Assembly (NCBI GenBank): GCA_946478845.1 | Contig: CAMLDI010000015.1 | Location: forward strand, 1 to 64,000 | Length of the DNA stretch: 64,000 bases | Reading direction: 5' to 3' | Source: an uncultured Paenibacillaceae bacterium | Lineage (GTDB): Bacteria > Bacillota > Bacilli > Aneurinibacillales > Aneurinibacillaceae | Shown here: piece after piece, positions 8,834-18,575 of the stretch | How positions within the stretch are numbered: position 1 is the first letter of the stretch | Layout: the number at the start of each line of letters is the position of its first letter | Position numbers and translations under genes: made by a program | The notes under the pieces: generated by a model | Told to the model about the DNA's origin: nothing | Databases searched by the model: none | The model's input: the letters and a program-made list of their open reading frames with translations, nothing else

Positions 8834-11800
8834 ATGATCGGGAAAATGCTAGATAACAAAAAGTCTGGAAATGTAGGGGATGCGTTAAAACCATACCTTA
8901 AGAAAGATGCTAAAGTTGCAATCATGTCATCCTACTTTACTATATATGCATTTGAAGCTTTGAAAAAAGAATTAATGAAGGTAAATGAAGTTCGCTTTCT
9001 GTTTATCGATCCTACTTTTACCTCCGAAAAGTATGCAAAGGGTCCAGTTGATCTAGGTAAGTCGGAACGCGAGAAAAGACTGTCTGGCTCTGAACTAGAA
9101 ATAAAGATGCGAAACGAGCTTACACAAGCAAAAATAGCGAAAGAATGTGCTGAATGGATACGTTCAAAAGTTCAGATGAAATCACTTACCGCCCCTTTAA
9201 TACAGACTCGATTGTTTCATATTGAAAACAAAGATAACTCATCAGCGGCTGTTCAGGGTAGTTTAGATTTTACCAGTAGTGGATTAGGATATACCTACTC
9301 ACCTACATTACAAATGAATACCCTTATGGATGACCCGCTTTTAACAAAGCAATATATTCAATGGTTCAATGATGTATGGAGTAATGAATCTATCCTTGAA
9401 GAGGTAAAAGAAGAAGTTCTTGAAAGAATAGCCGTAATTTACGAAGATCATTCTCCAGAGTTTCTTTATTATGTGACACTGTACAATATATTTAAAGATT
9501 ACCTTGAAGAATTTGATGAGGATGCCATTGTTAAATCAAAAACTGGCTTTAAAGATACTGTTATTTGGAATAAGCTTTACAAGTTCCAAAAAGATGGTGT
9601 TCTTGGCGCTATAGATAAACTGGAAAAACATAATGGATGTATTATTGCAGATAGTGTAGGGTTAGGTAAAACCTTTGAGGCTTTGGCAGTCATTAAATAT
9701 TATGAACTGAGAAATGATCGAGTGCTTGTACTTTGTCCCAAAAAATTAAGGGAGAACTGGTTAATCTATACTCAAAATGACAAAAGAAATATCCTTGCTA
9801 ATGATCGTTTTAATTATGATGTATTGAATCATACAGATTTGAGTCGTACAGGTGGATTGTCTGGTGACATTAATTTAGCTACTGTTCATTGGAGTAACTA
9901 TGATTTAGTTGTTATCGATGAATCCCATAATTTTAGAAACAATCAAGCTAGAAATGACAGGGAGACTCGTTATTCTAGATTAATGAACCAAATTATTAAA
10001 GCGGGTGTTAAGACTAAAGTTTTAATGCTTTCTGCAACGCCTGTAAATAACAAAATGAATGATTTGAAAAATCAAGTAGCGTTTATTACGGAAGGAAAAG
10101 ATGATGCTTTAGAGACTGTTGGAATTGAAAGTATAGAACAGACGTTAAGAAAAGCACAACTTTCATTTAATAAATGGCTTAAATTAGAAGATAAGGAACG
10201 GAAAACAGACACTTTGCTTGAAATGTTGAACTTCGACTATTTCAAATTATTGGATGCAGTTACAATTGCACGATCAAGAAAGCATATTGAAAAATACTAT
10301 AACATGTCCGAAATAGGGAAATTCCCAGAGCGATTAAAGCCTAAGAATGTCTATGCAGATATTGATGAGCAAAATGAGTTTCCCGAAATTAAGGAAGTAA
10401 ATAAGCTTATTAACAGATTAAATTTGAGTGCATATTCCCCATTGAAATATGTAATGCCTGAAAAACAAGAAGAGTATAGTCGTAAATATGATATGAGAGT
10501 TAAAGGCGGATCAGTTTTTAAACAAATTGACCGTGAACGTAGCCTTGTTCATTTAATGAGGGTTAATTTGCTTAAGCGTATGGAAAGCTCTATTCATTCA
10601 TTCGGTATGACCATAGCTTCCTTGTTAACAAAAATTGATAACCTATTGTTTAAGCTTGATCATATTCAACAATACTCAGATGCGGATATTAATATAAATG
10701 ATATTGATATTGATGATGAAGATGTTGAAAATATGTTGATAGGGTCTAAGGTTAAGGTTTTACTCCAGGATATAGACCACATTAAATGGAAGCAAGATTT
10801 AAAAGATGATATGGAGAAACTTGAGAAATTACTAATAGAAACTGCAAAAATACAAGCTCCACGTGATGCGAAATTGAATAAGCTCAAGGATATCATTGGT
10901 GAAAAAGTGATACATCCAATAAACGGGGAAAACAAGAAGATAATTGTTTTTACCGCTTTTGCTGATACAGCAAATTATTTATATGATGAGTTATCAAAAT
11001 GGATATTAGAAAAGTACGGTTTAAACACCGCTCTTGTAACAGGTTCTGGTGGCAACCAGACTACGTTAAAAGGTGTGCCAAAAGATTTAAACTCTATCTT
11101 GACTCATTTTTCACCAGTGTCCAAAGAGCGAAGCAAAATAGACTCTAAAAGCCAGGGTGAAATTAATATCTTGATTGCAACTGATTGTATTTCAGAAGGT
11201 CAGAACCTTCAGGACTGCGATTTCTTAATTAATTATGATATCCACTGGAATCCTGTACGTATCATCCAGAGATTTGGTCGTATTGACCGTCTAGGTTCCA
11301 GAAATGATATTATCCAACTTGTTAACTTCTGGCCAAATATGGATTTAGATGAGTACATTAATTTAGAAGCTCGTGTGAGCGGGAGAATGGTTCTCCTTGA
11401 TATTTCTGCAACGGGTGAAGAAAATGTGATTGAATACGATGAGAAGAAACAAATGAATGATTTGGAATATCGTAAGAAACAATTGAAGCAGTTACAAGAA
11501 GAGGTTGTTGATTTAGAGGATATTTCTGGAGGAATCTCTATCACAGACCTAACTTTAAATGATTTTAAGATGGATTTAATTGAATATATGAATACGAACA
11601 AGAAGAAAATAGAGACTGCGCCATTGGGATTACATGCTATAACTTCTGTTGATTTGGCACCAAATGAAGATATTGAACAGGGCGTTATATTTTGTATTAA
11701 GCAACGCAATGCTAAGACAAAAGTGAAGGAAACCAGTGCTTTGTTCCCATATTACCTTATTTTTATGAATATGGATGGAGAAATACAACTTGGGCCAGTT

Positions 11801-12076
11801 AAAACAAAACAGATATTGGATATCTATCGTAAAGTTGCCCTAGGTCAAACAAATTTGTTTAATGAATTAATTTATCAGTTCAATAATGAGACAAGTGATA
11901 TGGAAGATATGACGACTTACAAATTCCTTCTTGATCAAGCGGTAGAATTTGTTCTTGGAATTGTTGAAGAAAAAGGATTGGAGTCATTGTTTAGTCTCGG
12001 AAATTCAAGTTTATTACAGGATACAAATACATCTTCAGACGATTTTGAGTTAGTATCCTTTTTAATAATTAAGTAG
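8834..12076 (+). CDS. PLD-like / SNF2-type helicase of a type III RM-like operon
   Basis: A 1080-residue fusion. Residues 1-190 resemble a phospholipase D-like fold (GSLDFTSSGLG at about 150) but lack a clean HxK triad, so nuclease activity is uncertain. An SF2/SNF2-type helicase follows: Walker A DSVGLGKT (273-280), DESH box (Asp362), motif LSATPVNN, and a C-terminal helicase lobe with ATDCISEGQNLQ and the arginine-rich RIIQRFGRIDRLGS. Such proteins translocate on duplex DNA. It heads the operon with DUF4391, mod and res genes. The start is ATG 8834 after GGAGGTGCAACC; the longer frame from 8774 has no ribosome site. It resembles DISARM-like helicases in layout, but no DUF1998 gene is present. 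Its part in restriction is inferred from position. Confidence 0.85.
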   Translation: MIGKMLDNKKSGNVGDALKPYLKKDAKVAIMSSYFTIYAFEALKKELMKVNEVRFLFIDPTFTSEKYAKGPVDLGKSEREKRLSGSELEIKMRNELTQAKIAKECAEWIRSKVQMKSLTAPLIQTRLFHIENKDNSSAAVQGSLDFTSSGLGYTYSPTLQMNTLMDDPLLTKQYIQWFNDVWSNESILEEVKEEVLERIAVIYEDHSPEFLYYVTLYNIFKDYLEEFDEDAIVKSKTGFKDTVIWNKLYKFQKDGVLGAIDKLEKHNGCIIADSVGLGKTFEALAVIKYYELRNDRVLVLCPKKLRENWLIYTQNDKRNILANDRFNYDVLNHTDLSRTGGLSGDINLATVHWSNYDLVVIDESHNFRNNQARNDRETRYSRLMNQIIKAGVKTKVLMLSATPVNNKMNDLKNQVAFITEGKDDALETVGIESIEQTLRKAQLSFNKWLKLEDKERKTDTLLEMLNFDYFKLLDAVTIARSRKHIEKYYNMSEIGKFPERLKPKNVYADIDEQNEFPEIKEVNKLINRLNLSAYSPLKYVMPEKQEEYSRKYDMRVKGGSVFKQIDRERSLVHLMRVNLLKRMESSIHSFGMTIASLLTKIDNLLFKLDHIQQYSDADININDIDIDDEDVENMLIGSKVKVLLQDIDHIKWKQDLKDDMEKLEKLLIETAKIQAPRDAKLNKLKDIIGEKVIHPINGENKKIIVFTAFADTANYLYDELSKWILEKYGLNTALVTGSGGNQTTLKGVPKDLNSILTHFSPVSKERSKIDSKSQGEINILIATDCISEGQNLQDCDFLINYDIHWNPVRIIQRFGRIDRLGSRNDIIQLVNFWPNMDLDEYINLEARVSGRMVLLDISATGEENVIEYDEKKQMNDLEYRKKQLKQLQEEVVDLEDISGGISITDLTLNDFKMDLIEYMNTNKKKIETAPLGLHAITSVDLAPNEDIEQGVIFCIKQRNAKTKVKETSALFPYYLIFMNMDGEIQLGPVKTKQILDIYRKVALGQTNLFNELIYQFNNETSDMEDMTTYKFLLDQAVEFVLGIVEEKGLESLFSLGNSSLLQDTNTSSDDFELVSFLIIK

Positions 12077-12085
12077 GTGAGTGAA

Positions 12086-12850
12086 TTGAGAGAATGGTTT
12101 ATTAAACGATTAGAGATTCCGATTCGATCTATAGCGAATCGTAAAATACCTAAAAAAGCTTTTTTCACTCAAGCTGATCTTTCTAAAGCTGAAAAGGAAT
12201 TGTTTACTTCTCAGATAGAAGGAATTTATTTGTTGAGCGTTATGAACCAGCAAAGTTTAAATATATCAGTGTACGAAACGGATGAAGTAAATTATGCAGA
12301 AGTAGTTTGGATATATGTTCAGCTTCGAGGGACAGAAAATACGAATCGTATCGTAAGTGCTGTGCATAAGTCTATTCCTAATCCAGTGGTGTTAATAATG
12401 GAATCACCTGAAGAAAAAGTTCTAATGAGTGCCTGCCATAAAAGGCTTAATAAACATGACATCACCAAAGTAGTTGTCGATCAGCCCATTATCACTTCAT
12501 GGTTTCAGCCGAAGGACGAGGACAGCTTATACGACAAACTTTTGGACGCATTAACCATTTCAAAATTATCATTTAATAATTTATATAATTTCTATGATGA
12601 TATTCACCAATGGTTGCAGTGTGAAGAGGTCATTTCACTGGCAGGTGTATTTCCTTTAAATGCAGTAAATCGCATAAAAGCGGTTAACATACTTAATCAG
12701 ATACAGGATTTAAAAAAGGATGTTGACCGTTTAGAACAGGAACAAAAAGGACAACTTGAATTTGGTGCAAAGATGGATCTTCATATGAAAATAAAACGTA
12801 AAGAACAACAAATTGGAGTTCAATTACAACAAATTAAGGAGTTGTGTTAA
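12086..12850 (+). CDS. DUF4391 protein, accessory to type III RM
   Basis: A 254-residue protein that matches my memory of the DUF4391 family, which occurs beside type III methyltransferase genes. It has a mixed alpha/beta N-terminal part (IYVQLRG, VVLIMES) and a charged C-terminal coiled coil (about 210-250) that could mediate assembly. There are no catalytic motifs. The TTG start at 12086 has AGGTGA 5 nt upstream; the GTG at 12077 lies inside that site. It begins 9 nt after the helicase stop and ends 1 nt before mod, so it is cotranscribed and probably coupled. Its function is unknown; an adaptor between helicase and Mod/Res is one possibility. Confidence 0.75.
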   Translation: MREWFIKRLEIPIRSIANRKIPKKAFFTQADLSKAEKELFTSQIEGIYLLSVMNQQSLNISVYETDEVNYAEVVWIYVQLRGTENTNRIVSAVHKSIPNPVVLIMESPEEKVLMSACHKRLNKHDITKVVVDQPIITSWFQPKDEDSLYDKLLDALTISKLSFNNLYNFYDDIHQWLQCEEVISLAGVFPLNAVNRIKAVNILNQIQDLKKDVDRLEQEQKGQLEFGAKMDLHMKIKRKEQQIGVQLQQIKELC

Positions 12851-12851
12851 T

Positions 12852-14681
12852 TTGCAAAAGTTAGAAGGTAGGACATTTAATGTTTTACAAGATAATATTG
12901 AAAAGCTAAAACAGTTGTTTCCAGAAGTATTTACGGAAAACAAAGTTGATATAGATAAATTACGCCTTGCTCTTGGCGATTTTGTAGAAAAAGAAAAGGA
13001 AAGGTACGAGTTTACCTGGAATGGCAAAACTGAGGCAATTTTACTTGCTCAAAAACAAACAACGGGGACATTACGCCCCTGTAAAGAAGAAAGTGTGAAC
13101 TGGGACACAACACAAAATTTATACATCGAGGGAGACAATCTTGAGGTACTTCGTATTCTACAAAACACTTATAGGAACAAAGTAAAGGTTATTTACATTG
13201 ATCCACCATATAACACTGGGAAAGACTTTGTTTATAAGGACAATTTTCATGATAATGTAAAAAACTATAAAGAACTTATGAATGAATCAATGAAATCAAA
13301 TCCTGAAACAAATGGCAGATTTCATACAGATTGGTTAAACCTAATGTATCCAAGATTAAAAATATCTAGAAACTTACTGAAAAATGAAGGTTTTATATTT
13401 ATATCAATAGATGACACTGAAGTTTCAAATTTGAGAAAAATATGTGATGAAATTTATGGTGAGAGTAATTTTATTGCTGATATTATTTGGCAGAAAGCCT
13501 ATTCTCCGATTAACCTTAGGAAAAACTTTTCTCCTAATCATGATCATATTTTATGCTATGCAAAAAATATTGAATTCGGTGAATTAAATGGAATCCCTAG
13601 AGGAGATGAAGCTAATAACAGATATAAAAATCCTGATAATGACCCAAGAGGTCCGTGGAAAAGTGCTGATGCGTCTGTAGGGCCTGCTATTCCAGAGAAG
13701 ATTTATGAAATAACAACGCCTACTGGTAGAAAAGTATTGCCTCCTCAAGGAAGATGCTGGTTATATACTAAAGAAAGATTTAAGGAGATGGAGGAAGACA
13801 ATAGGGTATGGTATGGGGAAAGCGGAAATAATGTTCCTAGTATTAAAAAATTTTTATCTGAAGTTAAACAGACAATTACACCTGTTACAATTTGGTTGAG
13901 GGATGAAGTTGGAGATAGTCAAGACGGGACTCAAAAGTTAAAGGAGCTATTTGATGATAAGGCAATTTTTACTAATCCTAAACCATTGAAGTTACTAAAA
14001 AGGATTCTTCAATTATCAACCGAAACTAATGGCAATGATATTATACTTGATTTTTTTTCAGGGTCAGCAACTACTGCTCATGTAACATTACAATTAAATG
14101 CTGATGACAATGGTAACCGTAAGTTTATTATGGTTCAACTACCTGAATTAACAGATGAAAACTCTGATGCATATAAAAGTGGCTTTCCAGATATCTGTGA
14201 GATCGGAAAAGAACGAATACGTCGTGCAGGCTACAAAATTGTTGAGCAAAACAAAGAAAACGATAATATTCAAAATTTAGATATTGGTTTTAAAGTGTTT
14301 AAGCTTGATGAAACAAATCTGAAAACTTGGGACGAAGAAACATTAGATCTAGAAAAAGACTTATTAGATTTAGTTGAGCCAATAAAAGAAGATCGGTCAC
14401 AAGAAGACGTAGTTTATGAGATTCTCCTTAAATATGGAGTTGATTTAACGGTTCCAATAGAAAAGACAGAAATTGCTAGTAAGCAGGTTTTTTCTGTTGG
14501 TTTTGGTTATTTACTTATTTGTCTAGAACGGGATTTAAATCTACAGCAAATTGAAGAAATGGCTAAACAAAAACCAGCACGCATAGTTTTTTATGATGAA
14601 GGATTTGAGGATGATACGGTTCGTACAAATGCTCAGCAAATTCTTAAACGGTATAGTGTTGAAGATATTCGAGTGATATAA
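12852..14681 (+). CDS. mod: Type III DNA methyltransferase (Mod-like, N6-adenine)
   Basis: Residues 105-440 form an adenine-N6 methyltransferase of the Mod type: motif IV DPPYNTGKDF (Asp117 on) precedes the SAM-binding motif DFFSGSATT (from Asp400). The stretch between them is the probable target-recognition region. The N-terminus (QKLEGRTFNVL) is typical of Mod proteins. It would methylate one strand of an asymmetric site to protect host DNA from the res partner. The start is TTG 12852, with AAGGAG 10 nt upstream; an ATG at 12813 lies inside the DUF4391 gene and adds an atypical 13-residue extension. Full length is 609 residues. The target sequence cannot be read from the gene. Confidence 0.92.
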   Translation: MQKLEGRTFNVLQDNIEKLKQLFPEVFTENKVDIDKLRLALGDFVEKEKERYEFTWNGKTEAILLAQKQTTGTLRPCKEESVNWDTTQNLYIEGDNLEVLRILQNTYRNKVKVIYIDPPYNTGKDFVYKDNFHDNVKNYKELMNESMKSNPETNGRFHTDWLNLMYPRLKISRNLLKNEGFIFISIDDTEVSNLRKICDEIYGESNFIADIIWQKAYSPINLRKNFSPNHDHILCYAKNIEFGELNGIPRGDEANNRYKNPDNDPRGPWKSADASVGPAIPEKIYEITTPTGRKVLPPQGRCWLYTKERFKEMEEDNRVWYGESGNNVPSIKKFLSEVKQTITPVTIWLRDEVGDSQDGTQKLKELFDDKAIFTNPKPLKLLKRILQLSTETNGNDIILDFFSGSATTAHVTLQLNADDNGNRKFIMVQLPELTDENSDAYKSGFPDICEIGKERIRRAGYKIVEQNKENDNIQNLDIGFKVFKLDETNLKTWDEETLDLEKDLLDLVEPIKEDRSQEDVVYEILLKYGVDLTVPIEKTEIASKQVFSVGFGYLLICLERDLNLQQIEEMAKQKPARIVFYDEGFEDDTVRTNAQQILKRYSVEDIRVI

Positions 14682-14695
14682 GGGGGAATGGTTAT

Positions 14696-17683
14696 ATGAA
14701 AATTAAGTTTGATAAACAACAATATCAGCTTGATGCCATTCAATCCATTACGGATATCTTTGAAGGCCAAACGGTTAAAGTATCAAATTTTACCGTTAGT
14801 ATGGGCGAAATTGTTGGACAAGAAATAACAGAGCTGGGGATAGGAAATAAGCTTGAGTTATCTGAAGCGGAAGTGCTTGAAAATGTTCAAAGTATTCAAA
14901 TGAGAAATCACCTTAAGAAAAGTACGAACATTCAAGACTGGAACTTTACTGTAGAAATGGAAACAGGTACGGGGAAAACGTATTGCTATACGAGAACCAT
15001 CTTTGAATTAAACAAAAGATACGGTTTTTCAAAATTTATTATTGTCGTTCCTAGTATTGCTATTCGTGAAGGAGTTTATAAATCATTACAAATGACCGAT
15101 GAACATTTTAACAATGAGTTTCCTGGGCAGCATTGTCATTACTTTAAATATGAATCTTCAAAGCTTGAACAGGTACGTGAATTTGCAACAAGTACAAGCA
15201 TTGAAGTAATGATTATAAATATCGATGCCTTTAAGAAGAGCTTTGATGACCCAGAAAAAGAAACTAAGGCTAATTTAATACATCGTGAAAGGGATACAAT
15301 GAATGGTAAAAAGCCCATTCAATTTATTCAAGAAACTAATCCCATAGTCATTATTGATGAACCGCAAAGTGTCGATAACACAGATAAAGCAAAGGAAGCC
15401 ATTGCTTCGTTAAATCCACTTTGTAAACTGCGGTACTCTGCTACACATAGGGAAACATACAATTTGATGTACAAACTTGACCCCGTAGATGCTTATGAGC
15501 AGAAGCTTGTTAAGAAGATAGAAGTGTTATCTGTTAACTCTGATGATGATTTTAACGACCCTTATATTAAACTTTTAAGCGTATCTAATAAGAATGGATT
15601 TAAGGCTACTGTTGAGATTGATGAAAAAAAGAAAAATGGTACTGTAAGCAGGGTAAATAAAGAAATAAACCCAAACAGTAAGAATAACTTGTATTTGTTA
15701 TCTGGAGAGCGGGAACTTTACCGAGGTTATATTTTAGAAGGGATTGATTGTTATCCTGGAAATGAAATGATTGAATTTGAAAACGGTAAAGTCGTGAAAC
15801 TTGGCGAAATTATTGGTGGTATTAATGATGATTTACTTAAACGTTATCAAATAAGAGAAGCAATTAGGACCCATTTGGATAAGGAATTGAAGCTTATTCA
15901 TAAAGGGATTAAGGTTTTATCACTTTTCTTTATTGATAAGGTGGAGAATTATCGTATTTATCCAAAAGGACAACCCTGGCAAAAAGGGAAATATGCCATT
16001 ATGTTTGAAGAGGAATATACAAAGCTTATTAACTTGAAAAAATATCGATCTTTATTCGAGGAAGACCAGTACATTTCCAATCATAATGTAGAAGAAGTTC
16101 ATGATGGTTATTTTTCTATGGATAAAAACGGTCATTTTAAAAATAGTACCATTACGAAAGATGGAAATTTAAAATCTAATAAAGATGATGAGACAACATT
16201 TAAATTAATCATGCAAGAAAAGGAAAAACTGCTTAGCTTTCAAACACCATTACGCTTTATTTTCTCCCATTCAGCTTTAAAAGAAGGTTGGGATAATCCG
16301 AACGTTTTTCAAATTTGTACTCTGGTTGAAACGAGAGATCCTTTAACTAAGCGTCAAAAAATTGGTAGAGGTTTGCGCTTGTCTGTAAATCAGGATGGTC
16401 AACGTCAATATGATGAAAACGTAAATGTTCTTACTGTAATTGCTAATGAATCCTATCAACAATTTGCAGAGTCTCTTCAAAAAGAAATGGAAGAAGAAAC
16501 TGGTGTGAAGTTTGGTTATCTGGAAGAACAATCTTTTTCAACCATTATACACACAGATGAAGCAACAGGAGAATCCAAAGAGGTTGGGTATGAATACTCC
16601 GCCAAAATTTACTCATTTTTAGTTAAAGAAAAATACATTGATAAAAAGGGTAAAGTCGAAAATAAGTTAAAAGAAGCAATTGCAGCAGAAACCTTTGATG
16701 TACCTGAAGAATTTAAAGAAATAAAAGATGATATTGAACAGGTAATAAAACAGTCCATTAAAAAGCTTCCCGTTTTCAATAAAAAAGATGAAGTGAATAT
16801 TACGCTCAATAAGGAAGTGTTATTGGGTGAAGATTTTAAGCAATTATGGGAGCAAATTAAATACAAGACCACGTATTCTGTTAATGTGGACGCGAAACAA
16901 CTGAAGAATCGTTGTATTGATGCTATTAAAAAACTAGAGCCATTTAAAGCAAGAAAAATTAAACGAGAGAATGCCATTTTAAAAGTAGAACAATCTGGTG
17001 TTTCAGGGGAAGGGCAGACAATGCGTGTTTTTGAAGCGTTAGAAGAGAAGCGGCGGTTACCAGATATTCTCCGTTACTTGCAGGAACAAACTAATCTTAA
17101 AAGACGTACTCTTGTAGATATTTTAATTGGTTCCGCACGGCTGAAAGATTTTGAAAAGAATCCTCAGGCGTTTATGGAAGCTGTTATGAAGATTATTAAT
17201 AAAGAAAAGAAGAAGTTAATTATAGATGGCATTAAATATGAGCGGATTGGAGACCATGCTTTTTACCAACAGTCTTTGTTTGAGCATCAGGAACTGGTTG
17301 GTTATATGAAAGCAAATGCAGTAGAAGTTTCAAAAGATAAATCCGTTTATAACTATATTCGATATGATTCCACTGTGGAACGTACATTTGCTGAAAAGCT
17401 GAATAATGATGAAGATGTAAAATTGTTCATAAAGCTACCATCATTCTTTGTTATAGATACTCCACTTGGTAATTATAACCCTGACTGGGCAGTTTTAATT
17501 GATAAAGAAGGAGTAGAAACGTTATACTTCGTTGTTGAAACAAAAGGAAGTACTGATCAAGAGGATTTAAGATTAAAAGAGCATGGGAAAATCATATGTG
17601 GGCGGAAGCATTTCGAAGCGATACAAACCCATGTCGAATACAAGCTTGCGGATAGTTATGAACGATTTAAAGAACAAGTTTAA
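14696..17683 (+). CDS. res: Type III restriction enzyme Res subunit (DEAD helicase-nuclease)
   Basis: A 995-residue SF2 ATPase with Walker A ETGTGKT (89-95), Walker B DEPQ (Asp221 on), and a second RecA lobe ending in QKIGRGLRLS. A C-terminal PD-(D/E)XK nuclease follows, with Asp930 in NPDW and Glu948-x-Lys950 in VVETKG. It should pair with Mod to cut unmodified DNA after long-range communication along the DNA. It starts 14 nt after mod, with AGGGGGAATGG before the ATG. All key motifs are intact, so the enzyme looks functional. A terminator hairpin follows 55 nt downstream. Confidence 0.92.
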   Translation: MKIKFDKQQYQLDAIQSITDIFEGQTVKVSNFTVSMGEIVGQEITELGIGNKLELSEAEVLENVQSIQMRNHLKKSTNIQDWNFTVEMETGTGKTYCYTRTIFELNKRYGFSKFIIVVPSIAIREGVYKSLQMTDEHFNNEFPGQHCHYFKYESSKLEQVREFATSTSIEVMIINIDAFKKSFDDPEKETKANLIHRERDTMNGKKPIQFIQETNPIVIIDEPQSVDNTDKAKEAIASLNPLCKLRYSATHRETYNLMYKLDPVDAYEQKLVKKIEVLSVNSDDDFNDPYIKLLSVSNKNGFKATVEIDEKKKNGTVSRVNKEINPNSKNNLYLLSGERELYRGYILEGIDCYPGNEMIEFENGKVVKLGEIIGGINDDLLKRYQIREAIRTHLDKELKLIHKGIKVLSLFFIDKVENYRIYPKGQPWQKGKYAIMFEEEYTKLINLKKYRSLFEEDQYISNHNVEEVHDGYFSMDKNGHFKNSTITKDGNLKSNKDDETTFKLIMQEKEKLLSFQTPLRFIFSHSALKEGWDNPNVFQICTLVETRDPLTKRQKIGRGLRLSVNQDGQRQYDENVNVLTVIANESYQQFAESLQKEMEEETGVKFGYLEEQSFSTIIHTDEATGESKEVGYEYSAKIYSFLVKEKYIDKKGKVENKLKEAIAAETFDVPEEFKEIKDDIEQVIKQSIKKLPVFNKKDEVNITLNKEVLLGEDFKQLWEQIKYKTTYSVNVDAKQLKNRCIDAIKKLEPFKARKIKRENAILKVEQSGVSGEGQTMRVFEALEEKRRLPDILRYLQEQTNLKRRTLVDILIGSARLKDFEKNPQAFMEAVMKIINKEKKKLIIDGIKYERIGDHAFYQQSLFEHQELVGYMKANAVEVSKDKSVYNYIRYDSTVERTFAEKLNNDEDVKLFIKLPSFFVIDTPLGNYNPDWAVLIDKEGVETLYFVVETKGSTDQEDLRLKEHGKIICGRKHFEAIQTHVEYKLADSYERFKEQV

Positions 17684-17987
17684 TATAATATAGTACAGAT
17701 TGTAAAATAATGTTATATTTAATTAATTTTTGCTATAGAGTAGGTCACTAGTTGACTTACTCAATTTTTGTGCCTTCCAGTCTCCTTTTTTCCATTTATC
17801 TTTCAAACGAATTGCTCTAAAATTTGATGTAAGCGTCCAATAAGACAGTGTATAGAAACTTCCCAACAAACTGTGGTGGGACAATCTTCTAAACAAAAGT
17901 ATTTTTTAAGAAGGTTATTATCGGATTCTTGTCCAATATAGTTTATAGTATATAGGAGTAATTATTGATATAAAAAAAGTAGTTGGG
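17684..17987 (+). other. Intergenic 304 bp: terminator and possible promoter
   Basis: A stem-loop at 17738-17762 (GAGTAGGTCA / TGACTTACTC, one G-T pair) followed by AATTTTT should end the restriction operon. Near the far end, TTGTCC (17929-17934) and TATAGG (17951-17956), spaced 16 nt, could be a promoter for the sce7726 gene. I see no gene or repeat in the rest. Confidence 0.5.
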
Positions 17988-18575
17988 ATGAATATAAAGA
18001 TGGAAAAATTAAAGGATATCCATGTTCGAGAAGTACTTTTAAGGGAATTAAAAGAAGAATGCTCCTGTGAGGAAGATACACTTATTATAAATGAAATGGC
18101 TGTGTGTCAGGGGACATCTCGAGTGGATATCGCAGTTATTAATGGATCAATTCATGGCTATGAAATCAAAAGTGAATGTGATACACTAAATCGTTTACCA
18201 TCACAAATGTATGATTATAACCGAGTTTTTGAAAGGGTAACGATTGTCACAGCTGATGATTTTTTAAACAAAGTTAAAGAAATAGTCCCAGGATGGTGGG
18301 GGATTATTTGTGTTAAAAATAAAGATGGAAAACCTATATTAAAAAAAATTAAAAAAGGTCGTAAAAACCCTTCACAAGATGCAATAGCTCTTGTTCAGTT
18401 GCTTTGGAGAGAAGAAGCTTTGACTATTTTAAAAAAGAAAGGCTTGCAAAAAGGGTATTTGAGCAAGCCAAAGGGAATTATTTATGAACGATTAGTGGAG
18501 TTAATTCCATTAAAGGAGTTAAAAGTAGAGGTAAACAGGTTGCTTAAAGAGCGTGAAGGCTGGAGATCTCATTAA
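17988..18575 (+). CDS. sce7726 family protein, PD-(D/E)XK-like
   Basis: A 195-residue protein of the sce7726 family. Residues 45-62 look like a restriction-endonuclease-fold active site: Asp47 in RVDIAV and Glu59-x-Lys61 in GYEIKSE. This suggests a metal-dependent nuclease or a nuclease-fold DNA binder. The rest is helical and basic (GRKN, KKGLQKGYLSKPKG). The start could be ATG 17988 or ATG 18000; neither has a strong ribosome site. Its 3' end overlaps the convergent beta-family gene by 32 bp. I recall the two families often occurring together, and the location in a defence island supports an immune role, but no function has been shown here. Confidence 0.7.
   Translation: MNIKMEKLKDIHVREVLLRELKEECSCEEDTLIINEMAVCQGTSRVDIAVINGSIHGYEIKSECDTLNRLPSQMYDYNRVFERVTIVTADDFLNKVKEIVPGWWGIICVKNKDGKPILKKIKKGRKNPSQDAIALVQLLWREEALTILKKKGLQKGYLSKPKGIIYERLVELIPLKELKVEVNRLLKEREGWRSH

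Noticed and set aside
11233..11709. 158-residue minus-strand frame inside the helicase gene
   Set aside because: It is fully antisense to conserved helicase motifs, rich in Ser/Ile/Phe as expected from a shadow frame.
16609..16977. 122-residue minus-strand frame inside res
   Set aside because: Shadow of the res coding sequence with no ribosome site.
8834..17683. DISARM system
   Set aside because: The SNF2/PLD helicase and methylase recall DISARM, but there is no DUF1998 (drmB) gene, and the methylase and last gene are clearly Mod and Res of type III.
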